From: Ruminococcus sp. FC2018
GTDB taxonomy: Bacteria > Bacillota > Clostridia > Oscillospirales > Ruminococcaceae
Direction of reading: 5' to 3'
Length of the DNA: 64,000 bases
Assembly (NCBI RefSeq): GCF_000621805.1
Contig: NZ_JHXH01000010.1
Coordinates: forward strand, 44,509 to 108,508
Numbering within the stretch: position 1 is the stretch's first letter; the number at the start of each line of letters is the position of its first letter. Below the pieces are notes generated by a model. The model saw only the letters and a list, made by a program, of their open reading frames with translations, did no database searches and was not told the DNA's origin. The translations under genes and the position numbers were made by a program. This document shows, in pieces, positions 17,245 to 26,573 of this stretch.

Positions 17245-17922
17245 TTACTTTGAGGAGTGCATAAGCATCATCGTTATAGCAAAGTAATGGAAGATGCTCC
17301 CCGCCAGAGTGAAAAGATGCCATACGCTGTGAAAATAACGCTTTTTCTTGTAGATGTAAAAGAAGGTGCCTGCGGTGTAGAAAAGTCCGCCGATAAGGAT
17401 AAACCACAAAGAGGGAGAGTATACATTGTCCACCATGGGTTTTACGGCGATGAGAACCACCCAGCCCATTATCATGTAGCAGACTAAGGACACCTTTCTG
17501 AATTTTTCAAGGTTCACCGAGTTGAGAACGATGCCTACAATGGCTGCGCCCCAGACCAGTCCGAAAAGCACCCAGCCCATAGCTCCTCTCAGGGGAACAA
17601 GGGTTATTGGTGTATAAGTTCCGGCGATAAGGAAAAATATAGTGTTGTGGTCCATTATCCGGAAGAATTTTTTTGCCTTGCGGTTGGTTATGGAGTGGTA
17701 AAGGGTGGACATCATATAAAGGATCACAAGCGATGCACCGAATATCGCCGCACCGACAACGCCCCATGCGTTTGAATGTATCGCTGCGACAACTATCAGC
17801 ACAGCTGTGCCTGCGATAGATAATGCTGCGCCTATACCATGAGTGAGTGAATTAACTATCTCCTCACCTGTGGTGTAGCGTTTTACAACTCCTTCGCCGA
17901 TCTTGCCTATGCCGTTTATCAT
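17245..17922 (-). CDS. hemolysin III / PAQR-family membrane protein
   Basis: 225 residues, seven membrane segments. The family residues are visible: EEIVNSLTHGIG near the start, STLYHS after the second helix, MDHNTIFFLIAGTYTP, and FHSVWHLFTLAGSIFHYFAI at the end, giving the Ser/His/Asp zinc-site pattern of PAQR proteins. Bacterial members (YqfA/TrhA) affect membrane-lipid homeostasis; haemolysis is a historical name and not to be inferred. ATG after AGGAGGTGC. Convergent with queH. Confidence 0.92.
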   Translation of the reverse strand: MINGIGKIGEGVVKRYTTGEEIVNSLTHGIGAALSIAGTAVLIVVAAIHSNAWGVVGAAIFGASLVILYMMSTLYHSITNRKAKKFFRIMDHNTIFFLIAGTYTPITLVPLRGAMGWVLFGLVWGAAIVGIVLNSVNLEKFRKVSLVCYMIMGWVVLIAVKPMVDNVYSPSLWFILIGGLFYTAGTFFYIYKKKRYFHSVWHLFTLAGSIFHYFAITMMLMHSSK

Positions 17923-18002
17923 TCTTTAAGCACCTCCTGATGCAAAGCTTGTCCTTGTGATAATTATACCATATCCAGATATCTTGTCAAGTGAAAAAAT
18001 GC

Positions 18003-18031
18003 TTGAAAAACAGTGCTTTGTGTGGTACAAT
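18003..18031 (+). promoter_or_regulatory. promoter of the two-component operon
   Basis: TTGAAA (18003-18008), TACAAT (18026-18031), 17 bp spacer; leader about 125 bp. Confidence 0.7.
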
Positions 18032-18162
18032 ACTAAAGGAAGCATAACGACAAAGAAATCAGGCTGGCTTGTGAAACATACTGTGTCTACACATAGTTTT
18101 CACGCAGATAACACATTTATACATTACAATACATACCAGATCTTACGGGAGGAATGAAAAAT

Positions 18163-18837
18163 ATGGCAAAGATACTTGTTGTTGATGACGAGGCAAAGAT
18201 AAGAATGATAATCAAAGAGTATGCCGAGTTTGAGGGTTATGAGGTGGCAGAAGCTGCCGACGGCATGGAGGCTGTGGAAATGGTAAGAAGTGAGGATTAT
18301 GACATCATTATCATGGACGTTATGATGCCAAGGCTGGACGGCTATTCCGCAGTCAAGGAGATAAAGAAAGAAAAGAAGATCCCTGTTATAATGCTTTCGG
18401 CAAGGGGTGAGGAATACGACAAGCTGTTCGGATTCGAGATAGGCATAGACGACTATGTGGTAAAGCCGTTCTCCCCCAAGGAGCTTATGGCAAGGATAAA
18501 GGCTGTGCTTGCCCGTGGTGCGGTGACGCAGACACGTGAGGATACCATAAAGTATCAGGGACTTGTTATCAATTTTACAGCCCGTGAGGTCACTATCGAC
18601 GGGCAAAAGGCGAACATGACACCAAAGGAGTATGATCTGCTTTTCTATATGGTAAGGAACATGAACATTGCACTTTCAAGAGAAAAGCTGCTTGAAGAGG
18701 TGTGGGGATTTGATTTCTACGGCGATGACAGAACGGTAGACACCCACATTAAAATGCTGCGCAACAGCCTGGGACCTTACAGGAATCTTATAGTCACTTT
18801 GAGAGGAATGGGATATAAGTTTGAAAAGATCAGGTGA
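18163..18837 (+). CDS. OmpR-family response regulator
   Basis: 224 residues: receiver domain (1-118) with acidic D8/D9, phospho-acceptor D52 (IIMDVMMP) and Lys in VVKPFSP, then a winged-helix DNA-binding domain (about 128-224) with EVWGFDFYGDDRTVDTHI. The start ATG at 18163 is the better spaced of two in-frame ATGs after GGGAGGA. It overlaps the kinase gene by 17 bp. Signal and targets are unknown. Confidence 0.95.
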   Translation: MAKILVVDDEAKIRMIIKEYAEFEGYEVAEAADGMEAVEMVRSEDYDIIIMDVMMPRLDGYSAVKEIKKEKKIPVIMLSARGEEYDKLFGFEIGIDDYVVKPFSPKELMARIKAVLARGAVTQTREDTIKYQGLVINFTAREVTIDGQKANMTPKEYDLLFYMVRNMNIALSREKLLEEVWGFDFYGDDRTVDTHIKMLRNSLGPYRNLIVTLRGMGYKFEKIR

Positions 18838-20389
18838 GGAAAGCCGGACGGCACAGACCGGACAAGCGGTTCAGACAGAGCCAAAGCCCCGCAAGCCCAG
18901 GCTTGCTCTGCGGTATTATGTATGGCTTTACTTTATCATATTCACCGTGGTGATACTTGCGCTTATCTGGGTGTTCCAGTATTTCTTTCTTGGACGGTAC
19001 TACAAAGCCTCAAAGACAAGAGATATGGCAAAGGCTGCCAACAAGATAATAAAGGTCTACGGTACGGATGAAGAGGAGCTTAAAAACATCTGTATGCGTC
19101 TTGCCTTTGAGAACAATATGTGCGTGGTGGTCACAGACAGCTCGGGAAACAGGCTTATAATGGCTGACAATCCCGGCTCGGGCTCAAAGCTGAGCAACGA
19201 TGTTCACAATAACTTTTCAAGATACATTCTTGAGCTTAAAGCCAGGCTTAACAGATCCTCCTCGGATCATTACAGTGAGGAAGTCAGCTATACGGATATA
19301 AATGCACAGGGATTGATTTACTGCGCTAAGGTGTACGATTCATCCAGCGAGAGCCAGGCGTATGTGTTCCTTGAAAGCTCGGTGGAGCCTATTGATTCCA
19401 CAGCCAGCATAATCAGAGAACAGCTGATATATATAACCGTGATAATCTTTGAGCTTGCTTTTGTGGTGACGATGTTCATATCAAAGCGGCTTTCAAGACC
19501 TATCACCAGCGTTACCAACACCGCCAAGCAGTTTGCCGCAGGGGATTACAATGTGGATTTCCGTGGCAGCGGTTACCGTGAGGTGGAGGAGCTTTCAGAC
19601 GTTCTTAACAATGCAAAAAGCGAGATAAAAAAAGTTTCCGATCTGCGGCGTGATCTTATCGCCAATATCTCCCACGATCTGCGTACACCTCTTACAATGG
19701 TAAAGGCGTATGCGGAGATGATAAGGGATCTGTCGGGGGACGATCCCCAAAAGCGCACAGAGCACGTTCAGATAATAATTGACGAGGCGGACAGACTATC
19801 TGCGCTGGTAAACAATCTGCTTGAGCTGTCAAAGCTTGAAAGCGGGAATATGGAGCTGGAGATCACGGATTTTTCCATAGTTGACAAGATAAACGACTGC
19901 ATGACACGCTACATCCTGCTCATCGAGCAAAACGGCTATGACATCAAGTATGAGCCTGATGAGGACAGGATCATAAGTGCAGACATCAACAAGCTGGATC
20001 AGGTCATCTATAACTTTATCAACAACGCCATAAACTATACAGGGGACGAGAAGGTAATCAGGATAAAGCAGATCAACCTTGAGGACTGCGTGCGCATAGA
20101 GGTCACAGACAACGGCAGCGGCATATCAAAAGAAATGCTGCCGCTTGTGTTTGACAGATACTACCGTGACGCAAAGGTGAAGCGTGCGGTGGTGGGAACA
20201 GGTCTTGGACTTTCTATCTGCAAAGAGATACTTAAAAAGCATGGTTTTGCATTCGGTGTTTCATCGGTACAGGGTAAAGGCTCGACCTTCTGGTTTGAAG
20301 CACCGTACGCCCGTACCAGGACCGACAACAAAGCCGCAGGCAGGCTTGAAAGCGGGCTTACCTACGGCGGAAGCGACGAGAAACAATAA
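18821..20389 (+). CDS. membrane sensor histidine kinase
   Basis: 522 residues from a TTG overlapping the regulator's 3' end. One membrane helix (about 32-57), an extracytoplasmic sensor (58-198), a second helix (about 200-220), HAMP, then HisKA with H285 (NISHDLRTPL), and an HATPase domain with the N box (NFINNAINYT), DNGSGIS and GTGLGLSICKEI. Full length and apparently active. The Lys/Arg/Pro-rich first 30 residues are an unusual cytoplasmic lead. Confidence 0.93.
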   Translation: MKRSGEESRTAQTGQAVQTEPKPRKPRLALRYYVWLYFIIFTVVILALIWVFQYFFLGRYYKASKTRDMAKAANKIIKVYGTDEEELKNICMRLAFENNMCVVVTDSSGNRLIMADNPGSGSKLSNDVHNNFSRYILELKARLNRSSSDHYSEEVSYTDINAQGLIYCAKVYDSSSESQAYVFLESSVEPIDSTASIIREQLIYITVIIFELAFVVTMFISKRLSRPITSVTNTAKQFAAGDYNVDFRGSGYREVEELSDVLNNAKSEIKKVSDLRRDLIANISHDLRTPLTMVKAYAEMIRDLSGDDPQKRTEHVQIIIDEADRLSALVNNLLELSKLESGNMELEITDFSIVDKINDCMTRYILLIEQNGYDIKYEPDEDRIISADINKLDQVIYNFINNAINYTGDEKVIRIKQINLEDCVRIEVTDNGSGISKEMLPLVFDRYYRDAKVKRAVVGTGLGLSICKEILKKHGFAFGVSSVQGKGSTFWFEAPYARTRTDNKAAGRLESGLTYGGSDEKQ

Positions 20390-20396
20390 GCACAAA

Positions 20397-20424
20397 AAAG
20401 GCGAGGGGATCATCCTCGCCTTGA
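20397..20424. terminator. bidirectional terminator after the kinase
   Basis: Stem GGCGAGG / CCTCGCC (20400-20406, 20414-20420); strong T-run in the minus direction. Confidence 0.75.
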
Positions 20425-20428
20425 TTAT

Positions 20429-20854
20429 TTAGTCTGCTTTTACAAGAGTATATGTAAAGTATTTTATGCTGCCGTCCTCAGCCTGGGGGATCTCCATCCA
20501 GGGGTCAACAGCTTCGCCTAAAACCTCGCCCTTTGTTCCAGTGTTGAAGCTGACCTTGCCGTCTTGCTCTTTCCACTCTTTTCTCTCGATGCCAAGCATT
20601 TCGTCAACGAGCCAGCCTTCGCCCGATGAAATGTACTCGTCTATCTCTTCCTTGGGCATATCCTCGGGAATAGGCATAGCAGTGTAAATATATCCGTCGT
20701 CTTTGAATATGAATTTGCATGCCAGCATTTTCTTTTCATCATTGTCGATGCTCTCATCGGCAAGTATATCCTCAACAGGCTTTTCAACCATTTTAAAGGT
20801 CGCCTTGTCAAAGGTCTGAGCTGTCTTGATCTTCCATGTCCCTAAGTATTTCAT
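20429..20854 (-). CDS. small acidic protein, unknown function
   Basis: 141 residues, soluble, no signal peptide. The opening MKYLGTWKIKTAQTFD and closing YFTYTLVK suggest a small lipocalin-like beta-barrel, with Trp-Lys strands around an acidic helical middle, but this is a fold guess only. ATG at 20854, placed after AGGGGTAG; the upstream in-frame codons lie in non-coding sequence. Monocistronic, convergent with the kinase. Confidence 0.75.
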   Translation of the reverse strand: MKYLGTWKIKTAQTFDKATFKMVEKPVEDILADESIDNDEKKMLACKFIFKDDGYIYTAMPIPEDMPKEEIDEYISSGEGWLVDEMLGIERKEWKEQDGKVSFNTGTKGEVLGEAVDPWMEIPQAEDGSIKYFTYTLVKAD

Positions 20855-21040
20855 TGTTTCTACCCCTTTTTTATTTTTCAGCCTCTTACCACAGATCCCG
20901 GTAAAGGCTATGTAAAAAGGATAACACAATTCTGCTTTTTTTGCAACAAAAAGAAGGGTGCTTCGGCGTAGAAAAACAAAGGGGCTGATTGTTGAGTTTG
21001 CACAAATGCCGTGCTTACCGATCCCTGCGCTGCCGCAGCC

Positions 21041-21069
21041 TTGACAAGACAAATATTGTTTGATATATT
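21041..21069 (+). promoter_or_regulatory. promoter of the small lipoprotein
   Basis: TTGACA (21041-21046) and TATATT (21064-21069), spacer 17 bp. Confidence 0.7.
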
Positions 21070-21104
21070 ATCTTTGTCGTCATATTTGAAAGGGGAGCGG
21101 TTTT

Positions 21105-21623
21105 ATGAAGAAGATCCTTGCAATAACAGTATCAATGATAATGGCATTTTCCTGCCTGACCGCCTGCAGCGAGGAGAAAAAGCAGGAGACTGAAACGACA
21201 AGACAGACCACGACTACTGCCGCCGCAACGACCACAGCATCATCAAAAACCGCCTATAAAGACGAGGTCGACCTGACATATTTCTTCGAGCAGGTCTATG
21301 CAAACGGCTATGCGCCCGAGGGTACATACGAGGGTACAAGGGTGTACGACGGCGGCGCAGGACTTTGTGTGGAGTTTCACGGCAAGAGCAAAAGCGGCGG
21401 CACGGGCAAGGTGTACACAGGGAACATTGACAGCTACGACGGCGAGCTTGACGGAATGCTGCTGCTTGAAAAGCTGTTCAAAGCAAAAGCCGAGCAGCTG
21501 TATAAAAGCGGCGAGTGTATCAGCTTTTCCAAGGGCGGCACCTCAACGATGAAAGAGTGCTACCTGCTTGCAGCAGTGATGTCTGACTATCAGCTTTCTG
21601 GCAGGTTTTATTTCCCCGCTTGA
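21105..21623 (+). CDS. small lipoprotein, unknown function
   Basis: 172 residues. Signal peptide with lipobox (SCLTAC, Cys21), a Thr/Ala-rich linker (about 30-50) and a C-terminal domain of about 120 residues that I do not recognise. Expected to be anchored to the outer face of the membrane. ATG after AAGGGGAGCGG. Monocistronic. Confidence 0.85.
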   Translation: MKKILAITVSMIMAFSCLTACSEEKKQETETTRQTTTTAAATTTASSKTAYKDEVDLTYFFEQVYANGYAPEGTYEGTRVYDGGAGLCVEFHGKSKSGGTGKVYTGNIDSYDGELDGMLLLEKLFKAKAEQLYKSGECISFSKGGTSTMKECYLLAAVMSDYQLSGRFYFPA

Positions 21624-21632
21624 TAAAACAAA

Positions 21633-21662
21633 AGAGGTAAGAGACCAAAATCTCTTACCTCT
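21633..21662. terminator. bidirectional terminator
   Basis: Perfect 12 bp stem AGAGGTAAGAGA / TCTCTTACCTCT, six-base loop, between the convergent lipoprotein and phosphohexomutase genes. Confidence 0.8.
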
Positions 21663-21673
21663 AATTCTTTATA

Positions 21674-23392
21674 TCAGAAACCCAATTTAGCTTTGAAATC
21701 TTCTGCGATCTTTTCTTCCAGCTTTTCAGCATCTTCACGCTTTTCGCCGATAGTGGTGTAGTAAGCCTTTATCTTAGGCTCCGTGCCTGACGGTCTGAGG
21801 ATGACCGATGCGCCCTGCTCCAGTCTGAACGCAAGCACGTCCGACTTAGGCAGCTTTATCTCGCTCTTTTTGCCCGTTGCAAGCTCTGTTTCTTCAGATG
21901 CCATATAATCCCCGAAAACAAGGACTTTCAGTCCGCCGATCTCTGTGGGGACGTTGGTACGCAGGTCGGTCATTATTTCCTTCATTCTCTCCATTCCGCT
22001 TGCACCCTCGCACTGGAATGACTTTTGAGAGTGGAGGTAGTTGCCGTACTGTGCATAAAGATCCTCTCTTGCTTTGAGCAGAGAGATGCCCTTTGTGCGG
22101 TAGAAAGCAGCCATTTCACAGATAAGCATTGATGCCACAACAGCGTCTTTGTCTCTTACATAAGAGCCTGCAAGGTAGCCGTATGACTCCTCAAATCCGA
22201 AGATGTATCTGTCCTGCTCACCCTTTTGCTCAAGGAAACCGATCTGCTCGCCAATAAACTTAAAGCCTGTGAGAACTTCACGAAGCTCAACGTTATACTC
22301 GGCAGCTATCTTCTTGCAAATGTCTGTGGAAACGATAGTCTTTACAGCCACAGGGTCCTTTGGCATTGTTCCCAGAGCTGTTCTTTCCTGGCAGACATAC
22401 TTCAGCAGCATAGCTCCCACTTCGTTGCCCGAGAACAGCACGAACTCACCGTTGTCGCCGGGAACAGCTATGCCCACTCTGTCGCAGTCCGGGTCTGTTG
22501 CAAGCAGAAGATCGGGCTTTACAGTATTGCAAAGCTCCAGTCCCTTTGCCAGAGCCTCTTTGATCTCAGGATTGGGGAACGGGCAGGTGGGGAAGTTGCC
22601 GTCGGGGTTCTCCTGCTCGGGTACAACCGTTACTTCCTTTATGCCGATCCTTTTGAGTATCTCTCTTACGGGCTTGTTTCCTGTACCGTTAAGAGGTGTA
22701 TATACCACCTTCAGACCGCTTTGTGCCACAAGGTCGGTGTGTATGCCCTGCTCAAGGACTTTCTTGTAGTACTCCTCAATGATGTCCTGACCGATATAGC
22801 TTATCATGCCGCTTTTAACGCCTTCGTCAAAGCTCATTACCTTTGCTCCGCCGAACATATCAACAGCCGCTATCTTTTCGGTAACAGCATTAGCAGCGTC
22901 TATGGTCATCTGGCAGCCGTCCTCGCCGTAAACCTTGTAGCCGTTGTACTTGGCAGGGTTATGGGAAGCGGTTATCATTATGCCTGCCTGGCACTTGCAG
23001 GCTCTTACTGCCCAGGAAAGGCAGGGAGTAGGCATAAGCTCGGTGTAGATGTATACCTCTATGCCGTTAGCCGCAAGCACAGCCGCAGCCTCTTTTGCAA
23101 AAACGTCAGACTTTATTCTTGAGTCAAAAGAGATAGCCACAGCAGCGTCCTTGAACGCACCGTTTACATAGTCGGCAAGTCCCTGTGTGGCACGTCTTAT
23201 CGTGTAGATGTTAAGTCTGTAAGCACCTGCTCCGATAACGCCTCTGAGTCCGCCTGTTCCGAATTCAAGGTCACGGTAGAATCTGTCCTTGATCGCTTCC
23301 TCGTCACCTGCTATCTCTTTAAGTTCCCTGACCAGATCCTCATCCTCGGTGGCATTGTCGCACCAGAGCTTATAAAGTTCCATTTCTGTCAT
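21674..23392 (-). CDS. phosphoglucomutase / phosphomannomutase (PgcA-like)
   Basis: 572 residues from the ATG at 23392, seven bases after AGAGGTG; a GTG two codons earlier is closer to the ribosome site. All four domains of the alpha-D-phosphohexomutase family are visible: the catalytic phosphoserine loop ITASHNPAKYNGYK, the Mg-binding ATDPDCDRVG, the sugar-binding GFEESYGYLAG and the phosphate loop LRPSGTEPKIK. It interconverts glucose-1-P and glucose-6-P, feeding glycogen, cell-wall and exopolysaccharide precursors. Confidence 0.95.
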   Translation of the reverse strand: MTEMELYKLWCDNATEDEDLVRELKEIAGDEEAIKDRFYRDLEFGTGGLRGVIGAGAYRLNIYTIRRATQGLADYVNGAFKDAAVAISFDSRIKSDVFAKEAAAVLAANGIEVYIYTELMPTPCLSWAVRACKCQAGIMITASHNPAKYNGYKVYGEDGCQMTIDAANAVTEKIAAVDMFGGAKVMSFDEGVKSGMISYIGQDIIEEYYKKVLEQGIHTDLVAQSGLKVVYTPLNGTGNKPVREILKRIGIKEVTVVPEQENPDGNFPTCPFPNPEIKEALAKGLELCNTVKPDLLLATDPDCDRVGIAVPGDNGEFVLFSGNEVGAMLLKYVCQERTALGTMPKDPVAVKTIVSTDICKKIAAEYNVELREVLTGFKFIGEQIGFLEQKGEQDRYIFGFEESYGYLAGSYVRDKDAVVASMLICEMAAFYRTKGISLLKAREDLYAQYGNYLHSQKSFQCEGASGMERMKEIMTDLRTNVPTEIGGLKVLVFGDYMASEETELATGKKSEIKLPKSDVLAFRLEQGASVILRPSGTEPKIKAYYTTIGEKREDAEKLEEKIAEDFKAKLGF

Positions 23393-23540
23393 TGTCACAC
23401 ACCTCTTTTTATTAAAATATTACCATACAAATTAAGTATAACACATTTTCATGATTTTTCAAGGTCTGTCACGGAATTTTTAGATTTATTCCCGGCTTTT
23501 TTTCTTTCAAATTCCATAGCGCAAACGGGACAAAAAACAC

Positions 23541-23569
23541 TTGATATAATCTGCGCTGTGTGTTATAAT
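23541..23569 (+). promoter_or_regulatory. promoter of the alpha/beta hydrolase
   Basis: TTGATA (23541-23546), TATAAT (23564-23569), spacer 17 bp. Confidence 0.7.
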
Positions 23570-23602
23570 TATTTTGATAAAATTTACAAGGGAGGATAAA
23601 AC

Positions 23603-24529
23603 ATGAGCACCCATTTTTCAAGCAGTTTCAGGTCGTGCGACAAGGTACACGATATAGCCTATTATGCGGTGTTTCCCCAAACGGCTGTAAGAGGCGTTGT
23701 TCAGATAGCTCACGGTATGGCGGAGCATTTTGAAAGATACAGCGGCTTTGCAGATTTTCTGGCGGAAAAAGGATTTGTGGTGTGCGGCGAGGACCACCTT
23801 GGTCACGGACGCAGCGTCAGCGATGACACCGACTACGGATATTTTGCTCAGCGTGAGGGCTGGCAGTGCGTTGTAAAGGATATGTACAAGCTTACAAGAA
23901 TGATGAAAAAAAGCTACCCCGAGGTGCCTTATTTCATCTTCGGACACAGTATGGGAAGCTTCCTTGCAAGAGCATTTGTCACCTGCTATCACAGGGCATT
24001 GGACGGCGCTGTCTTCTGCGGGACCTCCGGCGGTCAGGGCGGCACAGAGGCTATGCTGACCATGCTTGACATTGCAAAGCGAATACATGGTGAAAAGTAT
24101 AAGGGAGAGTTTTTTAACAAGCTGGCTTTCGGCAGCTACAACAACGGCATTTCTCCCAGAAATTCTGACTTTGACTGGCTCTCAAGAGATACCGCTAATG
24201 TTGCCAGGTACTGCAACGATAAACGCTGCGGCTTTACGTTTACCATAAACGGTTTTGAAAACCTTATAAAGATGATCTGGTATGTCTCAAACGATAAGTG
24301 GTATAGCTCTTATCCTAAAGACCTGCCTACTTACCTCATCTCAGGCTCCGCCGACCCCGTGGGAAACTACGGCAAAGGCGTGCTCAAAGTCTTTAATAAC
24401 CTGAATCTCTATAACTGTAATGTGGAAATGAAGATCTATAAGGACGCCCGCCATGAATTGCTCAATGAAATCAATAAGGACGAGGTCTATTCAGATGTCC
24501 TCGACTTCTTTGAAACAGTAATGGAATAA
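23603..24529 (+). CDS. alpha/beta hydrolase, monoacylglycerol-lipase-like
   Basis: 308 residues of the Hydrolase_4 (serine aminopeptidase S33 / monoglyceride lipase) type. Visible parts are the oxyanion HGMAEH, the GEDHLGHGRS loop, the nucleophile Ser in FGHSMGS, the acid Asp in ISGSADPVGNYG and His in KDARHELLNE. It has no signal peptide, so is cytoplasmic. ATG after GGGAGGATAA. The stop TAA is also the first three bases of the inverted repeat of the element that follows. Confidence 0.92.
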   Translation: MSTHFSSSFRSCDKVHDIAYYAVFPQTAVRGVVQIAHGMAEHFERYSGFADFLAEKGFVVCGEDHLGHGRSVSDDTDYGYFAQREGWQCVVKDMYKLTRMMKKSYPEVPYFIFGHSMGSFLARAFVTCYHRALDGAVFCGTSGGQGGTEAMLTMLDIAKRIHGEKYKGEFFNKLAFGSYNNGISPRNSDFDWLSRDTANVARYCNDKRCGFTFTINGFENLIKMIWYVSNDKWYSSYPKDLPTYLISGSADPVGNYGKGVLKVFNNLNLYNCNVEMKIYKDARHELLNEINKDEVYSDVLDFFETVME

Positions 24530-24975
24530 ATCAGAATTTATCATCATACGCATGGTGAATACTTGGGGAGGACCCTTTTGAAAAAGGGTCTCTCCCCAAA
24601 CCCCACCCCTAAAACTTTTATTGCTTTTTCTGCACAAGATGTCTGCGACATCTTGCACCGAAAAAGTAGTGAGAGTTCAGGAGAAGAGATTAAGAGGAAA
24701 CACTTTCAAGAGGTCACCTCAATTATTTACCAAACATACGATGATAATTCGGATTTACCACAATATCCTTGCATAGCAGTTGGAGATATTCTCTTGGGAA
24801 AAGTTTTCCTCAAACTCTACTCTTGAACTTCTACATATTTTCGGCAATCGGGAGGCATGGCTCCCGATTGCCGAAAATCTATAAAAGGTTTAGGAAGGGG
24901 GTCTGGGGGATAACCCTTCTCCAAAAGGGTTTCCCCCAGCTGCCACGCAAGGGTACTGCGGTAAATTCTGATTTA
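24527..24975. mobile_element. 449 bp MITE-like element with 95 bp terminal inverted repeats
   Basis: The ends TAAATCAGAATTTA (24527-24540) and TAAATTCTGATTTA (24962-24975) are perfect inverted copies. Read as inverted repeats, the outer 95 bases align without gaps at about 70 percent identity by hand count. Each arm contains its own hairpin (24563-24599 and 24903-24939). Inside lie another hairpin (24624-24666) and a perfect 18 bp palindrome arm pair (24837-24854 / 24861-24878). No transposase or convincing gene is inside. Terminal TA suggests TA target duplication as in IS630/Tc1-type elements (inference). A second copy starts at 63965. It fills the space between the hydrolase stop and comM. 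Confidence 0.8.
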
Positions 24976-24993
24976 ACATGAGAGGTGAGATAG

Positions 24994-26520
24994 ATGTTTA
25001 GCAAAGTAAACAGCATAGGGTTAATGGGGCTTAATGCATTCAGGGTAGAGGTAGAGATAGAATCCAGTGCGGGGTTACCGGCATTTGACATAGTAGGACT
25101 TGCAGATGCAGCTGTAAGGGAGAGTCGGGAGAGGATACGTTCGGCGTTTCGCAGCAGCAGACTTGGATTTCCCAAGGGGAAGGTGCTTGTAAATCTTGCG
25201 CCTGCGGACGTTAAGAAATCGGGCACGGTACATGACCTTGCGATCGCAGTATCTCTGATGTGTGCGGCGGGGATAATAGACCCAAAGCAGATACAAAGTG
25301 CAGCCTTTGTCGGAGAGGTATCGCTCAGCGGCGAGATGAGGCGGATAAACGGAGTTTTACCTATGACCATACTGGCGCAGAAGGACTTGACGGAGATATA
25401 TGTTCCCCAGGAAAATCTGCTTGAAGCGTCGGCGGTCAGAGGGATAAAGGCATACGGCGTTGAGTCGCTTGAGCAGCTGGCAAGGCACTTTTCGGGCAAA
25501 GAAATAATGCAGCCTGCACCTGTTTTCAGCCCGGCAAAGGCGGACTATCTCAGCTCGCTTGACTTTGCCGACGTAAGGGGACAGGCGGCTGCCAAAAAAG
25601 CATTGGAGATTGCGGCGGCAGGAGGGCACAACGTGCTTATGATAGGTTCTCCGGGGTCCGGAAAATCAATGCTTGCAAAGCGTATGCCCTCCATACTTCC
25701 CGAAATGACCTTTGAAGAATCCATTGAGACTACGGGGATACATTCCGTTGCCGGGGTGCTTGACAGCCAACGCCCCCTTATCACCACAAGACCGTTCCGT
25801 TCCCCCCACCACACCGTATCTGCGGCAGGACTTGCAGGAGGAGGCACACCGCCAAGACCGGGGGAGATATCCCTTGCCCACAACGGACTGTTGTTTCTGG
25901 ACGAGCTGGCGGAGTTTTCACGCCCTGCTCTTGAAATTTTGCGCCAGCCGCTTGAGGACATGAAAGTTACGATCTCACGTGTATCGGGAAGCATAACCTA
26001 CCCGAGCTCCTTTATGCTTATCGGTGCTATGAATCCATGCCCCTGCGGATATTACGGTCATCCCGGTAGAAAATGCATATGCTCAAAGCACCAGGTGGAG
26101 CACTATCTGAACAAGATATCAGGTCCGCTGCTGGACAGGTTTGACATCCACCTTGAGGTGGCGCCTGTGGAGTTTGCAGATCTTTCCTCGGCAGAAAAGG
26201 AAGAGCCGTCTGCAAGCATCAGACAGCGTGTACAGGCGGCAAGAGATATCCAGAACAAGCGGTATGAGGGCACGGGGATAACCTGCAATGCAAGGATAAC
26301 CCCGGAGATCATCCACGAGGTGTGCGCTATGACCGATGCCGCAGAGAAGATGCTGGAGGGCATTTTCGACAAAATGGGACTTTCAGCAAGAGCGTATGAA
26401 AAAATACTGAAAGTAGCACGGACGGTTGCGGATATGGACGGTGCGGAAGTTATCGACAAGGCGCATATCGCCCAGGCGGTGCAGTACAGAAGCCTTGACC
26501 GCAAGTATTGGAAATCGTAA
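24994..26520 (+). CDS. comM: YifB/ComM-family Mg-chelatase-like AAA+ ATPase
   Basis: 508 residues: an N-terminal Lon-like domain (1-170), a Mg-chelatase AAA+ core with Walker A IGSPGSGKSMLAKR, Walker B LLFLDELAEF, and a C-terminal Mg_chelatase_C domain with Cys-rich MNPCPCGYYGHPGRKCICS. ComM in other bacteria is a helicase-like factor for branch migration during natural transformation; most Firmicute homologues are uncharacterised. ATG after GAGGTGAGATAG. Only 18 bp separate it from the repeat element, so its promoter must lie in or beyond that element. Confidence 0.92.
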   Translation: MFSKVNSIGLMGLNAFRVEVEIESSAGLPAFDIVGLADAAVRESRERIRSAFRSSRLGFPKGKVLVNLAPADVKKSGTVHDLAIAVSLMCAAGIIDPKQIQSAAFVGEVSLSGEMRRINGVLPMTILAQKDLTEIYVPQENLLEASAVRGIKAYGVESLEQLARHFSGKEIMQPAPVFSPAKADYLSSLDFADVRGQAAAKKALEIAAAGGHNVLMIGSPGSGKSMLAKRMPSILPEMTFEESIETTGIHSVAGVLDSQRPLITTRPFRSPHHTVSAAGLAGGGTPPRPGEISLAHNGLLFLDELAEFSRPALEILRQPLEDMKVTISRVSGSITYPSSFMLIGAMNPCPCGYYGHPGRKCICSKHQVEHYLNKISGPLLDRFDIHLEVAPVEFADLSSAEKEEPSASIRQRVQAARDIQNKRYEGTGITCNARITPEIIHEVCAMTDAAEKMLEGIFDKMGLSARAYEKILKVARTVADMDGAEVIDKAHIAQAVQYRSLDRKYWKS

Positions 26521-26532
26521 AAAACAAAAACA

Positions 26533-26573
26533 CCTCTCACGATCGTTTTTCAGCGTGAGAGGTTTGTTTTATT
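26533..26573. terminator. bidirectional terminator
   Basis: Stem CCTCTCAC / GTGAGAGG (26533-26540, 26555-26562) followed by TTTGTTTTATT; A-rich on the other side. Confidence 0.75.

Noticed and set aside
17245..17922. True haemolysin or virulence factor
   Set aside because: PAQR/hemolysin III proteins are widespread membrane-homeostasis proteins; the name does not show toxicity.
24563..24826. 87-codon frame inside the 449 bp element
   Set aside because: It starts in the inverted repeat, runs through hairpins, has no ribosome site and resembles no transposase.
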